DNA of 64,000 nucleotides from Streptomyces sp. B21-083 (GTDB lineage Bacteria; Actinomycetota; Actinomycetes; Streptomycetales; Streptomycetaceae): NCBI RefSeq assembly GCF_036898825.1, contig NZ_JARUND010000001.1, positions 4,216,001 to 4,280,000 of the forward strand, read 5' to 3'. Shown piece by piece: positions 35,300 to 44,242 of this stretch (position 1 is its first letter; each line of letters starts with the position of its first letter). The notes under the pieces were generated by a model. It saw only the letters and a program-made list of their open reading frames with translations, ran no database searches and was not told where the DNA came from. The position numbers and the translations under genes were made by a program.

Positions 35300-36076
35300 T
35301 CAGAAGGCGCTCACCCCCGCCAGCCAGCCCCCGTCGATCACGAACGGCTGTCCGGTGATGTACGACGAGTCCTCGGAGGACAGGAACAGCGCCAGCCGCG
35401 CCACCTCCTCCGGGCGCCCGATCCGCCCCAGCGGCACGAGCTTGCGGTACAGCTTGTCCAGGCCCTGCGCGGAACCCTCCGCGTCCGCCGCCGGGTCCAG
35501 TACCGCCGGGTTGGACATCGCGGTGTCGATCGCACCCGGGCACATGGCGTTGACGCGTATCTTCCGGCGGGCCAGCTCCAGTGCGGCGACCCGGGTGAGC
35601 CCGAGGATGGCGTGCTTGCTCGCCGCGTAGGCCCCGACCGCCGCCATGCCGGTCATCCCGGTGTACGAGGCGGTGTTGACGATCGTCCCGCCGCCGGTGT
35701 CGGCGATGCGCGGCGCGACCGTCTTGATCCCGAGGAAGCAGCCGACCTGGTTGACCTGCACGACCTGCATGAACTCGTCGAGGGGCGTGTCGAGAAGGGT
35801 GTTGAAGCGCAGGATGCCGGCGTTGTTGACCAGCCCGTCGATCCGCCCGTACGCCTTCTCGGCGGCGGCGACCGCAGCCTGCCAGCCCGCCTCCTCGCGC
35901 ACGTCGAGATGGACGTACAGCGCGCCCAACTCCTTGGCCAGCGCCTCTCCTTGGTCGTCGAGCACATCCGCTACGACCACCCGGGCGCCCTCCGCCACGA
36001 ACAGCCGGGCCTCCTGCTCCCCCTGACCTCGTGCCGCGCCGGTGATGATGACGACCCGTCCGTCGAGCTTGCCCAT
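35300..36076 (-). CDS. Short-chain dehydrogenase/reductase
   Basis: 258 residues from the ATG at 36076 (MGKLDGRVVIITG), preceded by AAGGGG. Classical SDR motifs: TGAARGQG cofactor loop, DVLDDQG for NAD preference, NNAG, catalytic Ser in NTASYTGM, YAASK, and the PGAIDTAM segment. It resembles 3-alpha/20-beta-hydroxysteroid and related dehydrogenases, but the substrate cannot be fixed. Operator c lies 46 bp upstream. Confidence 0.92.
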   Translation of the reverse strand: MGKLDGRVVIITGAARGQGEQEARLFVAEGARVVVADVLDDQGEALAKELGALYVHLDVREEAGWQAAVAAAEKAYGRIDGLVNNAGILRFNTLLDTPLDEFMQVVQVNQVGCFLGIKTVAPRIADTGGGTIVNTASYTGMTGMAAVGAYAASKHAILGLTRVAALELARRKIRVNAMCPGAIDTAMSNPAVLDPAADAEGSAQGLDKLYRKLVPLGRIGRPEEVARLALFLSSEDSSYITGQPFVIDGGWLAGVSAF

Positions 36077-36121
36077 GCGGAACCCCTTCGCATCGGTGGA
36101 GGTCAGCATCGTACCGCCGAG

Positions 36122-36138
36122 TCTGACGATGCGTCAGA
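36122..36138. promoter_or_regulatory. Palindromic operator c (TCTGACG-N3-CGTCAGA)
   Basis: Perfect 7-3-7 palindrome with spacer ATG, 46 bp upstream of the SDR start. It is identical to operator a outside the spacer and is followed by ATT in both cases. Confidence 0.7.
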
Positions 36139-36300
36139 TTCCGTCGGACAGCTTCGGACAGTGCGCGAGTGTGTGCGAGAGCACACACCAAGTAACCGGG
36201 GAGTAGGGACATTTGACCCTGTCGCGGATCCACGGGTGACGCCAATAATCCTCCACGAACAGGTAAAGCGAACATCAAGGGATTCCAGGGACGGAGCGGC

Positions 36301-37041
36301 ATGGCCAAGAGGCGTCTGAAGAACAAGAAGATCCGGCTCGTGGCGGTCGGATCGGCGCTCGCGACCGGCGGCGTGATCATCACTCTTCTTCCGTCGGCGA
36401 ACGCGGCCGAGGAGAAGACTCCCGAGCAGATCATCCAGATGTGCGAGCGGGCCAAGGTGCTCAACGGCAAACAGCAGGACATCTTCGACTTCGGCGGCCA
36501 CCCGATCGCCGGCCCGAGTTTCGAGTCCGACAACTGTGACTACGTCGAGTCGAATTTCCAGTCGTTCGACGGCCCCACGGAGAAGGCTTCCATCGACTTC
36601 CCGAACTGCGAGCCGAACGCCACCGAGCCGGCGAAGGTATCGATCACCTGGAAGGCCACCGTGGGCCAGGGATCGGGCAAGTACACCGCGACCCAACAGG
36701 GCGCCGGCGGCGGGCTCTTCGGCTTTCTGAGCGGGTCCTGGCTCAAACACAAGGGGACGACCGACATGACCGTCAAGTCGGTGACCGCCGGCGACACGGA
36801 GAACCGAGAGGTTCCGGTCGGCAAGGTCCTGCACATGGAGTTCACGCCGAAAATGCAGCGTATGACCGGCGAATGGCGGGTGCGGATAGACGCCAACCCC
36901 GGAAGCTTCGCAGTCAACCCCTCGCCGGAGAAGAACTTCGTCGCGTCGGAACTCGTCGAGGGACCCGCCATCCTGCCCGGCGCCGCCGGAGCCGCAGGCA
37001 TCGCGGACGGCGTGGCCAAGCCCGTCCTGACCGACTGCTGA
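36301..37041 (+). CDS. Secreted protein of unknown function, beta-rich
   Basis: 246 residues with a signal peptide (KNKKIRLVAVGSALATGGVIITLLPSANA). Mature domain: a Cys near residue 42 (MCERAK), a Cys in DNCDYV and a C-terminal Cys (TDC), so disulfides are likely. Ser/Thr-rich alternating strands (AKVSITWKATVGQGSGKYTA, TTDMTVKSVTAG) surround a Gly-rich turn (GAGGGLFGFLSG). No family recognised. The next gene encodes a similar secreted protein on the same strand 82 bp later. Confidence 0.75.
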   Translation: MAKRRLKNKKIRLVAVGSALATGGVIITLLPSANAAEEKTPEQIIQMCERAKVLNGKQQDIFDFGGHPIAGPSFESDNCDYVESNFQSFDGPTEKASIDFPNCEPNATEPAKVSITWKATVGQGSGKYTATQQGAGGGLFGFLSGSWLKHKGTTDMTVKSVTAGDTENREVPVGKVLHMEFTPKMQRMTGEWRVRIDANPGSFAVNPSPEKNFVASELVEGPAILPGAAGAAGIADGVAKPVLTDC

Positions 37042-37123
37042 GCCAGCGCTCTCACCCCCCTCAAGCTGCAGAAACACATTCGACTTCCCCTCCCCCGCAA
37101 GCTTCCCCGCAAGGAGACGCACC

Positions 37124-37915
37124 ATGACCCGCACCAGCCGCAAAGGTCATCACCGGAGCAAGAAGAAGCGCATCGTCATGGCCATGGCCCCGGTGGTGGC
37201 CATCGCGGTGGCCGTTCCGCTGATGAACCAGGCGGGTGCCGCCACCCCCTCCGAAGTGACCAGGGACTGCGCGCAGAACTCCCCCAAACTGGACGACTGC
37301 GTTTTCGTCGACGTCCAGTTCAAGAACAACAGTCTGGGGCCCAACCAGCGTGTTTCCACCATTACCGACAACTGCGGTTCCACAAGCGCCCTGTCGAAGA
37401 GTTTCAGTGTTTCCGCGTCGGTGACGAGGTCCATCACCCTGGAGGACGGGTTCACCGCTTCCGCCGACTCCAAGCTGGGGAACTCGTTCTTCGAGATCGG
37501 CGCCAAGTTCAACACGACGGAATTCACCCTCAAGCGTGACGACACGGGTACCGGATTCGACTTCACCCGGACCGACACCGTGAAACCCGACCACATAGGC
37601 TTCTTCATGTGGTCGGAGAAGCGAACCGACGTGAGCGGATTCCTCAAGGCCACGTACAAGGACGAGCAGGACGGCCAGAAGGTCTTCTTCTCGCCGAGCG
37701 AGGGCGCCACCAGCGTGCACGTCTTCTATCCGCAGCTCCTGAAGAACGGAACGCCGGACGGCCGTCTCTGGCTGCGTAACGTCGAGTGCGGAACTCCCCA
37801 GGCCAACGGACTCCAGAACTCGGAGGGCAGTATCAGGGCGGAACCCGGATTCGGCGAGGGCGGCGAGAACGTGACGGACGTGGAAATCCCGGTTACGGAG
37901 ATTCCCGCGCCGTAG
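37124..37915 (+). CDS. Secreted protein with aerolysin-like amphipathic stretch, function unknown
   Basis: 263 residues. Basic N-terminus and hydrophobic signal (IVMAMAPVVAIAVAVPLMNQAGA). The central region SKSFSVSASVTRSITLEDGF with FTASADSKLGNSFFEIGAKF alternates polar and apolar residues around an acidic-glycine turn, as in the membrane-inserting hairpin of aerolysin/ETX-MTX2 pore formers. HIGFFMWSEKRTDVSGFLKATYK could be the next paired strands. This is a resemblance only. Ribosome site AAGGAG precedes the ATG. Confidence 0.7.
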   Translation: MTRTSRKGHHRSKKKRIVMAMAPVVAIAVAVPLMNQAGAATPSEVTRDCAQNSPKLDDCVFVDVQFKNNSLGPNQRVSTITDNCGSTSALSKSFSVSASVTRSITLEDGFTASADSKLGNSFFEIGAKFNTTEFTLKRDDTGTGFDFTRTDTVKPDHIGFFMWSEKRTDVSGFLKATYKDEQDGQKVFFSPSEGATSVHVFYPQLLKNGTPDGRLWLRNVECGTPQANGLQNSEGSIRAEPGFGEGGENVTDVEIPVTEIPAP

Positions 37916-37961
37916 CGCGATCCGGATCAGGGGTCAGCGAAATGGGCGGCACCGGTTGTTC

Positions 37962-38714
37962 TCAGATGCGAACAGCCGGGGTCGCCCCCAGCCATCTCAG
38001 GACCGCGTCCGTACTCCCTCGGGCGTCGAGCTTGGCGTAGATGTTGCTGAGATTGTTGCGGACGGTCTTCTCGCTCAGCCGCAGCCGCAGCCCGATCTCC
38101 TGGGCGCCCAGGCCGGTCGACAGCAGCTCCATGATCTGCCGCTCGCGGGGCGAGAGCAGACTCCGCAGCCGTTCGATCGCCGCCCCGGCGACGGACACGC
38201 CCCTCGTCCCCTCCACGGACACCCGCTGGGCCCCTACCCGGAGGGCGGAGCACGCGATCGGCGAGAGGTAGGTGTGCCCGACCGTGGCCGCCACGACCGC
38301 CGAGGCGAGCATGCAGGTGCAGTAGTCGCCCTCGACCAGATATCCGGCCCCGCCCCGGAACACCTCCACCACGGTCTCCGTGTCCCGCCGGGGACTGACG
38401 ACGATCACCGGAACGCTCACGGCTCCCATCGCCCCCAGCAGCACCGGAAGCTCGGTCGCCGGTTCCTCGCAGCACAGGACGACCACGTCCACGGCGCCTT
38501 CCTCGCGCAGCTCACTGTAGGGCGGGGCCACGCGCAACGCCCGCCCCACGTGCGGGTCTTCGGGGTCCGGCCAGTCCCCGTGCGGCCACTCCCCCTCGGC
38601 ACAGGCGAGGGCGACGGACAGCCTGGGCGGGGCTGGGGACGCGGATGCCGACGCGGGCGGGAACGTGGTCGAGGACGTGGGTGAGTTGGGGTCGACGAGC
38701 CGGGAGGTGCGCAC
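37962..38714 (-). CDS. LuxR-family (NarL-type) DNA-binding regulator
   Basis: 250 residues from a GTG at 38714, with GAAGGA eight bases upstream. The C-terminal LuxR HTH is clear: LSPRERQIMELLSTGLGAQEIGLRLRLSEKTVRNNLSNIYAKL. The N-terminal 170 residues look like a degenerate receiver (VDVVVLCCEEPATELPVLL, VPVIVVSPRRDTETVVEV), but the phospho-Asp is not in a clean DD...D context, so it may be an orphan or pseudo-receiver. It converges on the secreted pair. Confidence 0.82.
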   Translation of the reverse strand: MRTSRLVDPNSPTSSTTFPPASASASPAPPRLSVALACAEGEWPHGDWPDPEDPHVGRALRVAPPYSELREEGAVDVVVLCCEEPATELPVLLGAMGAVSVPVIVVSPRRDTETVVEVFRGGAGYLVEGDYCTCMLASAVVAATVGHTYLSPIACSALRVGAQRVSVEGTRGVSVAGAAIERLRSLLSPRERQIMELLSTGLGAQEIGLRLRLSEKTVRNNLSNIYAKLDARGSTDAVLRWLGATPAVRI

Positions 38715-38791
38715 CGTGCATGTCCTTCCGCCGGAACCATGACGTCCGTACGTTCATACGTACGCACCCCGACGTGGACATGTTCAAAAAT

Positions 38792-39781
38792 TCAAAGAGA
38801 ACCGGTCAGGCTGTCAGACAGGTTTCCTTCCGGTTCCCGCTCCAGCAACGGGCCCACCTCGTCGCCGAACTGCCTTATCTGGTCGGTCAGTTCAGCCAGA
38901 CTCCGGCTCCGGAACCGCACCTGGATCTGGTCCACACCCATCGCGCCGTACGCCCGCAGCGACTCGGCGAGCACTTCCGGCGCCCCGCTCAGCGTCCGCC
39001 GCCCGACGTCCCACCCGGGCTCACCGACGTACAGCGGCTCGGTGATGGCCCCGATGGTGAACGGGCCCTGGACGGCGGCCTCTTCGCGTATCCGGCGGAT
39101 CCGTGCGAGCTGGTCCGGGAGCCGGTCGCGCGGGTCGCCCTGCGGCAGCCAGCCGTCGCCCTTGAGCGCCGCCCGGCGTACGGCGGCGGGGGACGACCCA
39201 CCGACCCAGAGCGGTACGCGTTCCCGCACGGGCCGCGGACGCTGGCCGAGCCCTTCGAAGTCGTACAACTTGCCGTGGTGCTCGGGGAATTCGTCCGGCC
39301 CGAGCGCGGCGCGCAACGCATCGATCGTCTCGTCGAGTACGGCACCCCGGCGCTCGAAGTCGACCCCGAGGACCTCGAACTCCTCCTGTACGTGTCCCGC
39401 CCCGACCCCGAGGATCAGGCGCCCACCGGAGAGGTGGTCGAGGGTGGCGTACTGCTTGGCGGTGAGGAGAGGGTGCCGCAGGCCCACGACAGCGACGTGG
39501 CTGAGGAGTTGGACGCGTTCGGTGACGGCGGCGAGGTGGGCGAGGGTGGCGACGGGGTCATACCAGACAGTGCTCATCGCGGGGGCGAGTCGGCGCGGGA
39601 TGGCCACGTGGTCGCAGCTCGCGACATAGGCGAAGCCGGCGCGGTCGGCGGCGCGGGCGATGTCGACGAGGCCGGCGGCACCGGCCGAGGTTTCCCAGGG
39701 TTCGGTGTACAGGGTCGACTGGGACTGGATGGGGAGCTGCATGCCGTAGCGGAGGCGGAGGGGCTCATCGGTGGGGGTCAC
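38792..39781 (-). CDS. LLM-class F420-dependent oxidoreductase
   Basis: 329 residues from a GTG at 39781. LLM signatures: YGMQLPIQSQSTLY, YVASCDHVAIPR, VQLLSHVAVVGLRHPLLTAKQYATLDHLSGGRLILGVGAGH. The last part, MGVDQIQVRFRSRS, is typical of the F420-dependent Rv-type group. Operator d begins 17 bp upstream of the start codon, so it belongs to the same putative regulon as the other LLM gene. Confidence 0.87.
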   Translation of the reverse strand: MTPTDEPLRLRYGMQLPIQSQSTLYTEPWETSAGAAGLVDIARAADRAGFAYVASCDHVAIPRRLAPAMSTVWYDPVATLAHLAAVTERVQLLSHVAVVGLRHPLLTAKQYATLDHLSGGRLILGVGAGHVQEEFEVLGVDFERRGAVLDETIDALRAALGPDEFPEHHGKLYDFEGLGQRPRPVRERVPLWVGGSSPAAVRRAALKGDGWLPQGDPRDRLPDQLARIRRIREEAAVQGPFTIGAITEPLYVGEPGWDVGRRTLSGAPEVLAESLRAYGAMGVDQIQVRFRSRSLAELTDQIRQFGDEVGPLLEREPEGNLSDSLTGSL

Positions 39782-39797
39782 GGGCGGGACCCTTTCT

Positions 39798-39812
39798 CTG
39801 ACGGTCCGTCAA
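39798..39812. promoter_or_regulatory. Palindromic operator d (CTGACG-N3-CGTCAA)
   Basis: Perfect TGACG/CGTCA arms with spacer GTC, 17 bp before the LLM start. It is followed by ACTATGC, nearly the same as GCTATGC after operator e, so the flank may be part of a shared promoter. Confidence 0.65.
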
Positions 39813-39936
39813 CTATGCGTGCCGTGGCCATGGTTGCCGCTCGCGGTCTGTCCGACAAGGGGAATGCGGCGGTATCTCATCCGGTCGGGCACGACAGAAG
39901 CCGGTCCGGCACTCCGGAAGGAGGGAACCGGCCCTC

Positions 39937-42369
39937 TCACCGTCCGGTCAACAGGAACCGCAGGTACTTGCCCGTGCCGAGCGCGCCCCGTGTCTCCGTA
40001 CGCGTGACCGCCAGTTCCGCCTCGACCCGCGCCCGTTCCGCCTCCGCGCCCGCCAACTGCTTTTGCCGCTGCAGGAGTTCGGCCCGCTTGCGCTGGGTCT
40101 CCATGGCGCGCTGCTGGCGCTGCCCGGTGAGACGGGCGCGTTCGTCGGTGATCCTTCGCTGCAGGGCCGCCTTCTTCTGCAGGGCCTCGGCCTCCGCCTG
40201 TTTGATCTCCGTCTTGTGGGTCCGCCGGAGTGTGGCGATGTCGGCCTTGATCTGGGCCTTCGCCGCCGGGGGCACCGTGGTCGGCGCGGAGGCCCTGGCC
40301 CGGTGTTCCAGTCCCTGCCGCCAGTCGCTGAGGGCGGTGGCGCGGGCCTCGCCGATGCCGGGCACCCGTATCCGCTGGCCACCGGGACGCACCAGGTACA
40401 CGACGGACGGGTTGCGCGAGAAGTCCACGCCGATGAAGTCGGCCGCGCTGCGGATGCCCGCGTCCTGGAGGGCCCGCACCATCTTGGCGCCCATGTTGCT
40501 GAGCGACCGCGTCTCCTGGATCGACGTCCTGCGCAGCTTGTCCTGGATGTGTGCCCTGATCGCCGGCTCCAGCGCCTTGTCGAGCCGGAGCCGCTCCTTC
40601 GCCGCCAGCCCCGCCAACTGCTGCTGGGCCTGGTCCGTACGGCGGTTGAGGTCCATGGTGATACGGGCCTGGCCGTCGCGCAGCTCGATCTGCAGGGCCT
40701 GGATGCGCTGGTCCGAGGCCGTGTTGTCCTTGGCGAGGGCGTCGTCGAGGACGCGGATCTCCTTCTCCAGACGCTGACGGGCGCTCGCCGGGTCGGCCAG
40801 CTCACGGGAGCGGCGCTTGAGGTCGCGCACCCGCTTCCGTGCCGCCCTGCACTCGGGGCGCCTGCGTCGGCCGAGCCCGACCAGGGCGGCGGAGGTGAGC
40901 AGGGCCGCGCCCTGAGCGGCGGGCAGGACGTCCACCGGCTGGGCCGCGGCGAGGACGAGCGCGCCCGGGGCGGACGTAGTGAGCAGCGCCCCGAGGGCCG
41001 CGATCAGATCGCCGGGGCGGCGCTTGCCGAACGTGGCGAACCCGGCGCCCTGGGCGGCGGGCTGCTGTGCCGGAGTCGGCGCGGAGACGGAAGCGGAGGC
41101 GGAGGCGGAGGCGGACGCGGAGGCGGAGGCGGAGGCGGACGCGAAAGCCGTGGCGGCAGCGGACGCCGGGGCCGGGGCCGGCGGTGACACCCGTCCCGCC
41201 ATCCAGGCCGGGACCCCGGAAACGGGCGCCGTCGACGCGGACGCGGACCCGGACCCGGCCGGCGTCCAGGAGGTGACTGTGGGGCGGCTGCCGCCCAGCC
41301 CGGTCCCGTAGCCCCCCGTACTCGCACCCGGCCCGGCACCGGACTTGGTGCCCGCACCTGAGCCCGTACCGGAACCGGTGCCCGCTGCCGACCGTTGGGC
41401 CGGAAGCCTCACGGCGTCGGCGGTCAGGGGTGGCACGGCGGATGTCGGCCTGCCGAGGAATCCCCGCACCCGGCCGGCCATGTCCCGTACTCGCTGGTCC
41501 GGGTGGCTCAGCAGGACCGGCCAGGCGAGGGAGGTCGCCGGTTCCTTGAAGTCCGCCTCGGAGAGGATCAGGAACTCGCCGTGTCTGTCGTGCAGTTGGG
41601 TCCAGAGGCCGGGGTCCGTGGCGACGGCGAGGAGGGCCAGTTCGATGGTCCAGGCGGAGAAGCGGTCCATGGCGGGGCCGAAGTCGGCGGCCGTACGGGA
41701 GGGCGACTGGTAGTTGCGGTGGCCGTTCTCGGTCGCCTGCTCGCCGCGCAGGGCGGGGACGTACATGCCGTCGTAGTCGACGAGGCGGAAGGTCCCGTCG
41801 GCGGCCACGAGGAGGTTGCCGTGCTGGAGGTCGCCGTGGGCGATGCCGCTTCGCTCCAGGTCGGCGGTCATGGCCAGGAACCGGTCGGCGAGCGCGTGCA
41901 GAAGGGCCGGGTCGTGGAGGTTGCGTTCGATCCAGCTGATGAGGCCGGTGCCCTGGACCCAGGTCATCTTGACCGCCGGATACCACTCGCGCCCCACCAG
42001 GACGCCCTGTTCCAGGAAGTCGAACCCGACCGGCCACGACTGGGACAACCCGAAGGGTCCGGCCGGTCCGCCCAGTCCGCCGAGGGCCGAGCTGATGGCG
42101 GAGTAGCGCTTGCCGAGGGTCGCGCTGTCCCGGGTGAAGCACTTCAGGGCGTACCGCTGCCCGTTCCTCGCCGTGATGGAGAAGACGCTCGCGAAGTTCC
42201 CGGAGATCGCCTTCGGGCCCAGTACCGGGTCCTGTTGGACCGTGCCGCCCCTCAGGTCGGAGTCGCTGAAGCACAGTTCAGGGTGTTGCAAGGCCTCCGC
42301 GTAGTTCGCTCCCGTCGGAAACCTCCGGGCCGAGCCGGTTCCGGGGGCACCGCCGGGGGACACCGCCAT
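39937..42369 (-). CDS. Protein kinase-like protein with coiled coil and HhH domain (TerY-P kinase)
   Basis: 810 residues. Residues about 45-300 form a protein-kinase fold: FASVFSITARNGQRYALKCF supplies the VAIK-like lysine, SGIAHGDLQHGNLLV the HGDxxxxN catalytic loop, and RLVDYDGMYVP the metal-binding Asp. A Ser/Ala/Pro/Gly linker follows (repeats of SASASA near 410), then two hydrophobic segments (about 455-500), a long basic coiled coil, and a helix-hairpin-helix near 640-690 (GIRSAADFIGV, VPGIGEARATALSDWR). The ATG abuts the phosphatase stop codon. This is the kinase of the vWA/PP2C/kinase triad called TerY-P. Confidence 0.82.
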   Translation of the reverse strand: MAVSPGGAPGTGSARRFPTGANYAEALQHPELCFSDSDLRGGTVQQDPVLGPKAISGNFASVFSITARNGQRYALKCFTRDSATLGKRYSAISSALGGLGGPAGPFGLSQSWPVGFDFLEQGVLVGREWYPAVKMTWVQGTGLISWIERNLHDPALLHALADRFLAMTADLERSGIAHGDLQHGNLLVAADGTFRLVDYDGMYVPALRGEQATENGHRNYQSPSRTAADFGPAMDRFSAWTIELALLAVATDPGLWTQLHDRHGEFLILSEADFKEPATSLAWPVLLSHPDQRVRDMAGRVRGFLGRPTSAVPPLTADAVRLPAQRSAAGTGSGTGSGAGTKSGAGPGASTGGYGTGLGGSRPTVTSWTPAGSGSASASTAPVSGVPAWMAGRVSPPAPAPASAAATAFASASASASASASASASASVSAPTPAQQPAAQGAGFATFGKRRPGDLIAALGALLTTSAPGALVLAAAQPVDVLPAAQGAALLTSAALVGLGRRRRPECRAARKRVRDLKRRSRELADPASARQRLEKEIRVLDDALAKDNTASDQRIQALQIELRDGQARITMDLNRRTDQAQQQLAGLAAKERLRLDKALEPAIRAHIQDKLRRTSIQETRSLSNMGAKMVRALQDAGIRSAADFIGVDFSRNPSVVYLVRPGGQRIRVPGIGEARATALSDWRQGLEHRARASAPTTVPPAAKAQIKADIATLRRTHKTEIKQAEAEALQKKAALQRRITDERARLTGQRQQRAMETQRKRAELLQRQKQLAGAEAERARVEAELAVTRTETRGALGTGKYLRFLLTGR

Positions 42370-43230
42370 CTACGCCTCCGCTCCCAGCCTCGCCCGGACG
42401 AGCGTCACGTCATCGTTGCGCATCCGGGCGCGCGCCCGCTGGTCGTCCACCCAGTCGGTGAAGTCCTGCCGGTCGAAGGCGGCGAACGCCGGGAGATCCA
42501 CGGTCTGGTCGGCATCTCCCCCGGCCTCCGGGGCGAGCAGCCAGGCCGCCAACGCGTCTGTGGCGAGCAGGAGTTCGTCGCCGGTCAACAACTCACCCGA
42601 CGCCACCCGCATCCGTTTCGCGACGAGCCCCACATCATGGTTGCGGCTGCCGAGCAGCTGTGGGGTGATCCCGAACTCCTCGACCGTACGCAGCGGAAAG
42701 GAGTCGAGGAGGCGTCCGTCGCGCAGCTGGAACAGACAGCTGTCGCCGAGGGCGAAGGAGTACCAGAACCAGCGGGTCGTGCCGTCGTCGAGGACGGTGG
42801 CCCGGATCTCGGCCCCGAGCAGGGTGGCGAACGCGCCTTTTTCCAGGCCGGGTTGCTCGTACCAGGTGATGGGTCTGCCCTGGTCGGCGCGCTCGGCCTG
42901 GTAGCGGGTGAGGAAGGCGTCCCAGTGCAGTGCGGAGCGCTCCATCAAGTCTCGTACGAACGTGCCGGGTTCCTGCCACCAGTCACCGGCGAGGCGCATC
43001 GACTCGACGGCGTCACGGACCAGGAGCGCGGCCCAGTCACGGGCGAGCAGGCTCTCCGAGGCGCCGTCGGACACCGAGGCGTACAGGGACGCGGCGGCCC
43101 GTCCGGCGCTGTCGACGCCCGCCTCGCCGGACTGCCAGACGTACGCGGCGTCCTCGCACTCCTGCTCGCTGCTGCCCGACTTCTGCGTCCACAACCACTG
43201 CGCCCGCGGCAGCGCCGGGATGTCCCCCAT
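42370..43230 (-). CDS. PP2C-type protein phosphatase (TerY-P triad)
   Basis: 286 residues from the ATG at 43230 (MGDIPALPRAQW), two bases after the vWA stop codon. PP2C features: SEQECEDAAYVW and YASVSDGASESL for the metal-binding aspartates, FWYSFALGDSCLFQLRDG for the central strands, LLLATDALAAWLL and NDDVTLVRARLG for the last metal ligand. It probably opposes the kinase encoded next, acting on the vWA protein or its partners. Confidence 0.85.
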   Translation of the reverse strand: MGDIPALPRAQWLWTQKSGSSEQECEDAAYVWQSGEAGVDSAGRAAASLYASVSDGASESLLARDWAALLVRDAVESMRLAGDWWQEPGTFVRDLMERSALHWDAFLTRYQAERADQGRPITWYEQPGLEKGAFATLLGAEIRATVLDDGTTRWFWYSFALGDSCLFQLRDGRLLDSFPLRTVEEFGITPQLLGSRNHDVGLVAKRMRVASGELLTGDELLLATDALAAWLLAPEAGGDADQTVDLPAFAAFDRQDFTDWVDDQRARARMRNDDVTLVRARLGAEA

Positions 43231-43232
43231 GG

Positions 43233-44075
43233 TCAGCGCAGCTCCGTCGCACGGGTGCCGATGTCGAGGAACTCCACGATGGACACGATGTCGGCGTTGT
43301 AGACGAATCCCCGGGTCGTCTCGCTGACGTGGTGGCCCTGCGAGGCGGCGTACGAGCGCATGTGACTGGGCAGCACGCTGGACATCTGGAACAGCAACTT
43401 GGCGTAGGTGTCCGGCAGTTGCTCTTCGTTGTCCGGGAAGGTGATGGGGGCGCCGCCGCTGCCGGAGACGTGCAGGTTGAAGAGGAGGACCGGGCCGTCG
43501 GCGGTGGCGTGCGAGGCCAGGCCGATGGCGGCGCTGGTCGGGTCGCCGTCGGTGGACTCCCCGTCGGTGAGGTTGAGGACGATGGGCGGGAAGCCGCTGG
43601 GGTGCGCGTCGACCCAGTTGGACACGAGCTTGTCCGCGTAGTCGAGGGCGCGCGTCATCGGCGTGCCGCCGTTGGTCACCGGGTCCATCCACACGGGGAA
43701 CTGCACGGACGTCTCGACCAGTCCGCCGGCGCCGTCCGGCACCTTCTTGGTACGGCTCTCCACCCGCGCCGGGTTGTTGGCGACCTCGCCGAGCGGGACG
43801 AGGTCGCGGCCGGCGAGGGCGCCCTGGTAGGCGGAGCCGACGTGCTGATGGCCGTAGCCGATCACGGCGACGTGGAAGTAGTCGCGTACGCCTTCCTCCT
43901 TGGCGCACTTGACCGACAGTTCCGTCAGCAGCCGGTTGATGGCGTTGGACACGACCTCGGCGCGCGGCTGTGTCGTCTCACCGCTCGCCATGGGATCGCT
44001 CATGGAGGCGGACTGGTCCACGAGGAAGAGGAAACACCCCGGGTTGGTCCGGCTGATCTCGGCGGTGTACGGCAA
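43233..44075 (-). CDS. vWA-domain protein, TerY-like (TerY-P triad)
   Basis: 280 residues. The MIDAS metal site is present: FLFLVDQSASMSD (DxSxS), the Thr in GGTPMTRALDYAD, and LTDGESTDGDP. The C-terminus continues LLFQMSSVLPSHMRSYAA. TerY-type vWA proteins are the predicted phosphorylation targets in tellurite/stress-linked systems. It leads a tight three-gene operon with the phosphatase and kinase. No TerD/TerC gene is in the window. The 167 bp upstream hold no gene. Confidence 0.85.
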   Translation of the reverse strand: MPYTAEISRTNPGCFLFLVDQSASMSDPMASGETTQPRAEVVSNAINRLLTELSVKCAKEEGVRDYFHVAVIGYGHQHVGSAYQGALAGRDLVPLGEVANNPARVESRTKKVPDGAGGLVETSVQFPVWMDPVTNGGTPMTRALDYADKLVSNWVDAHPSGFPPIVLNLTDGESTDGDPTSAAIGLASHATADGPVLLFNLHVSGSGGAPITFPDNEEQLPDTYAKLLFQMSSVLPSHMRSYAASQGHHVSETTRGFVYNADIVSIVEFLDIGTRATELR

Positions 44076-44242
44076 CGGACGGCCCCCGTTTTCCCTGTGC
44101 TGCGATCGCTGCGGTCGCTGCGGACGCTAGGGGGGCAGCCGCGTTCGGCAGCACGCCTTCACAGTCCGACCACTTGGCCCCCCAAGGAAGTTCACGGTAC
44201 CGGATGACCAGCGGCGCTATGGGTTCTACGCCGTTTCTCCCG

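Noticed and set aside
41060..41160. GCG/GAG-rich simple repeat inside the kinase gene as a regulatory element
   Set aside because: It simply encodes the Ala/Ser linker of the kinase-like protein.
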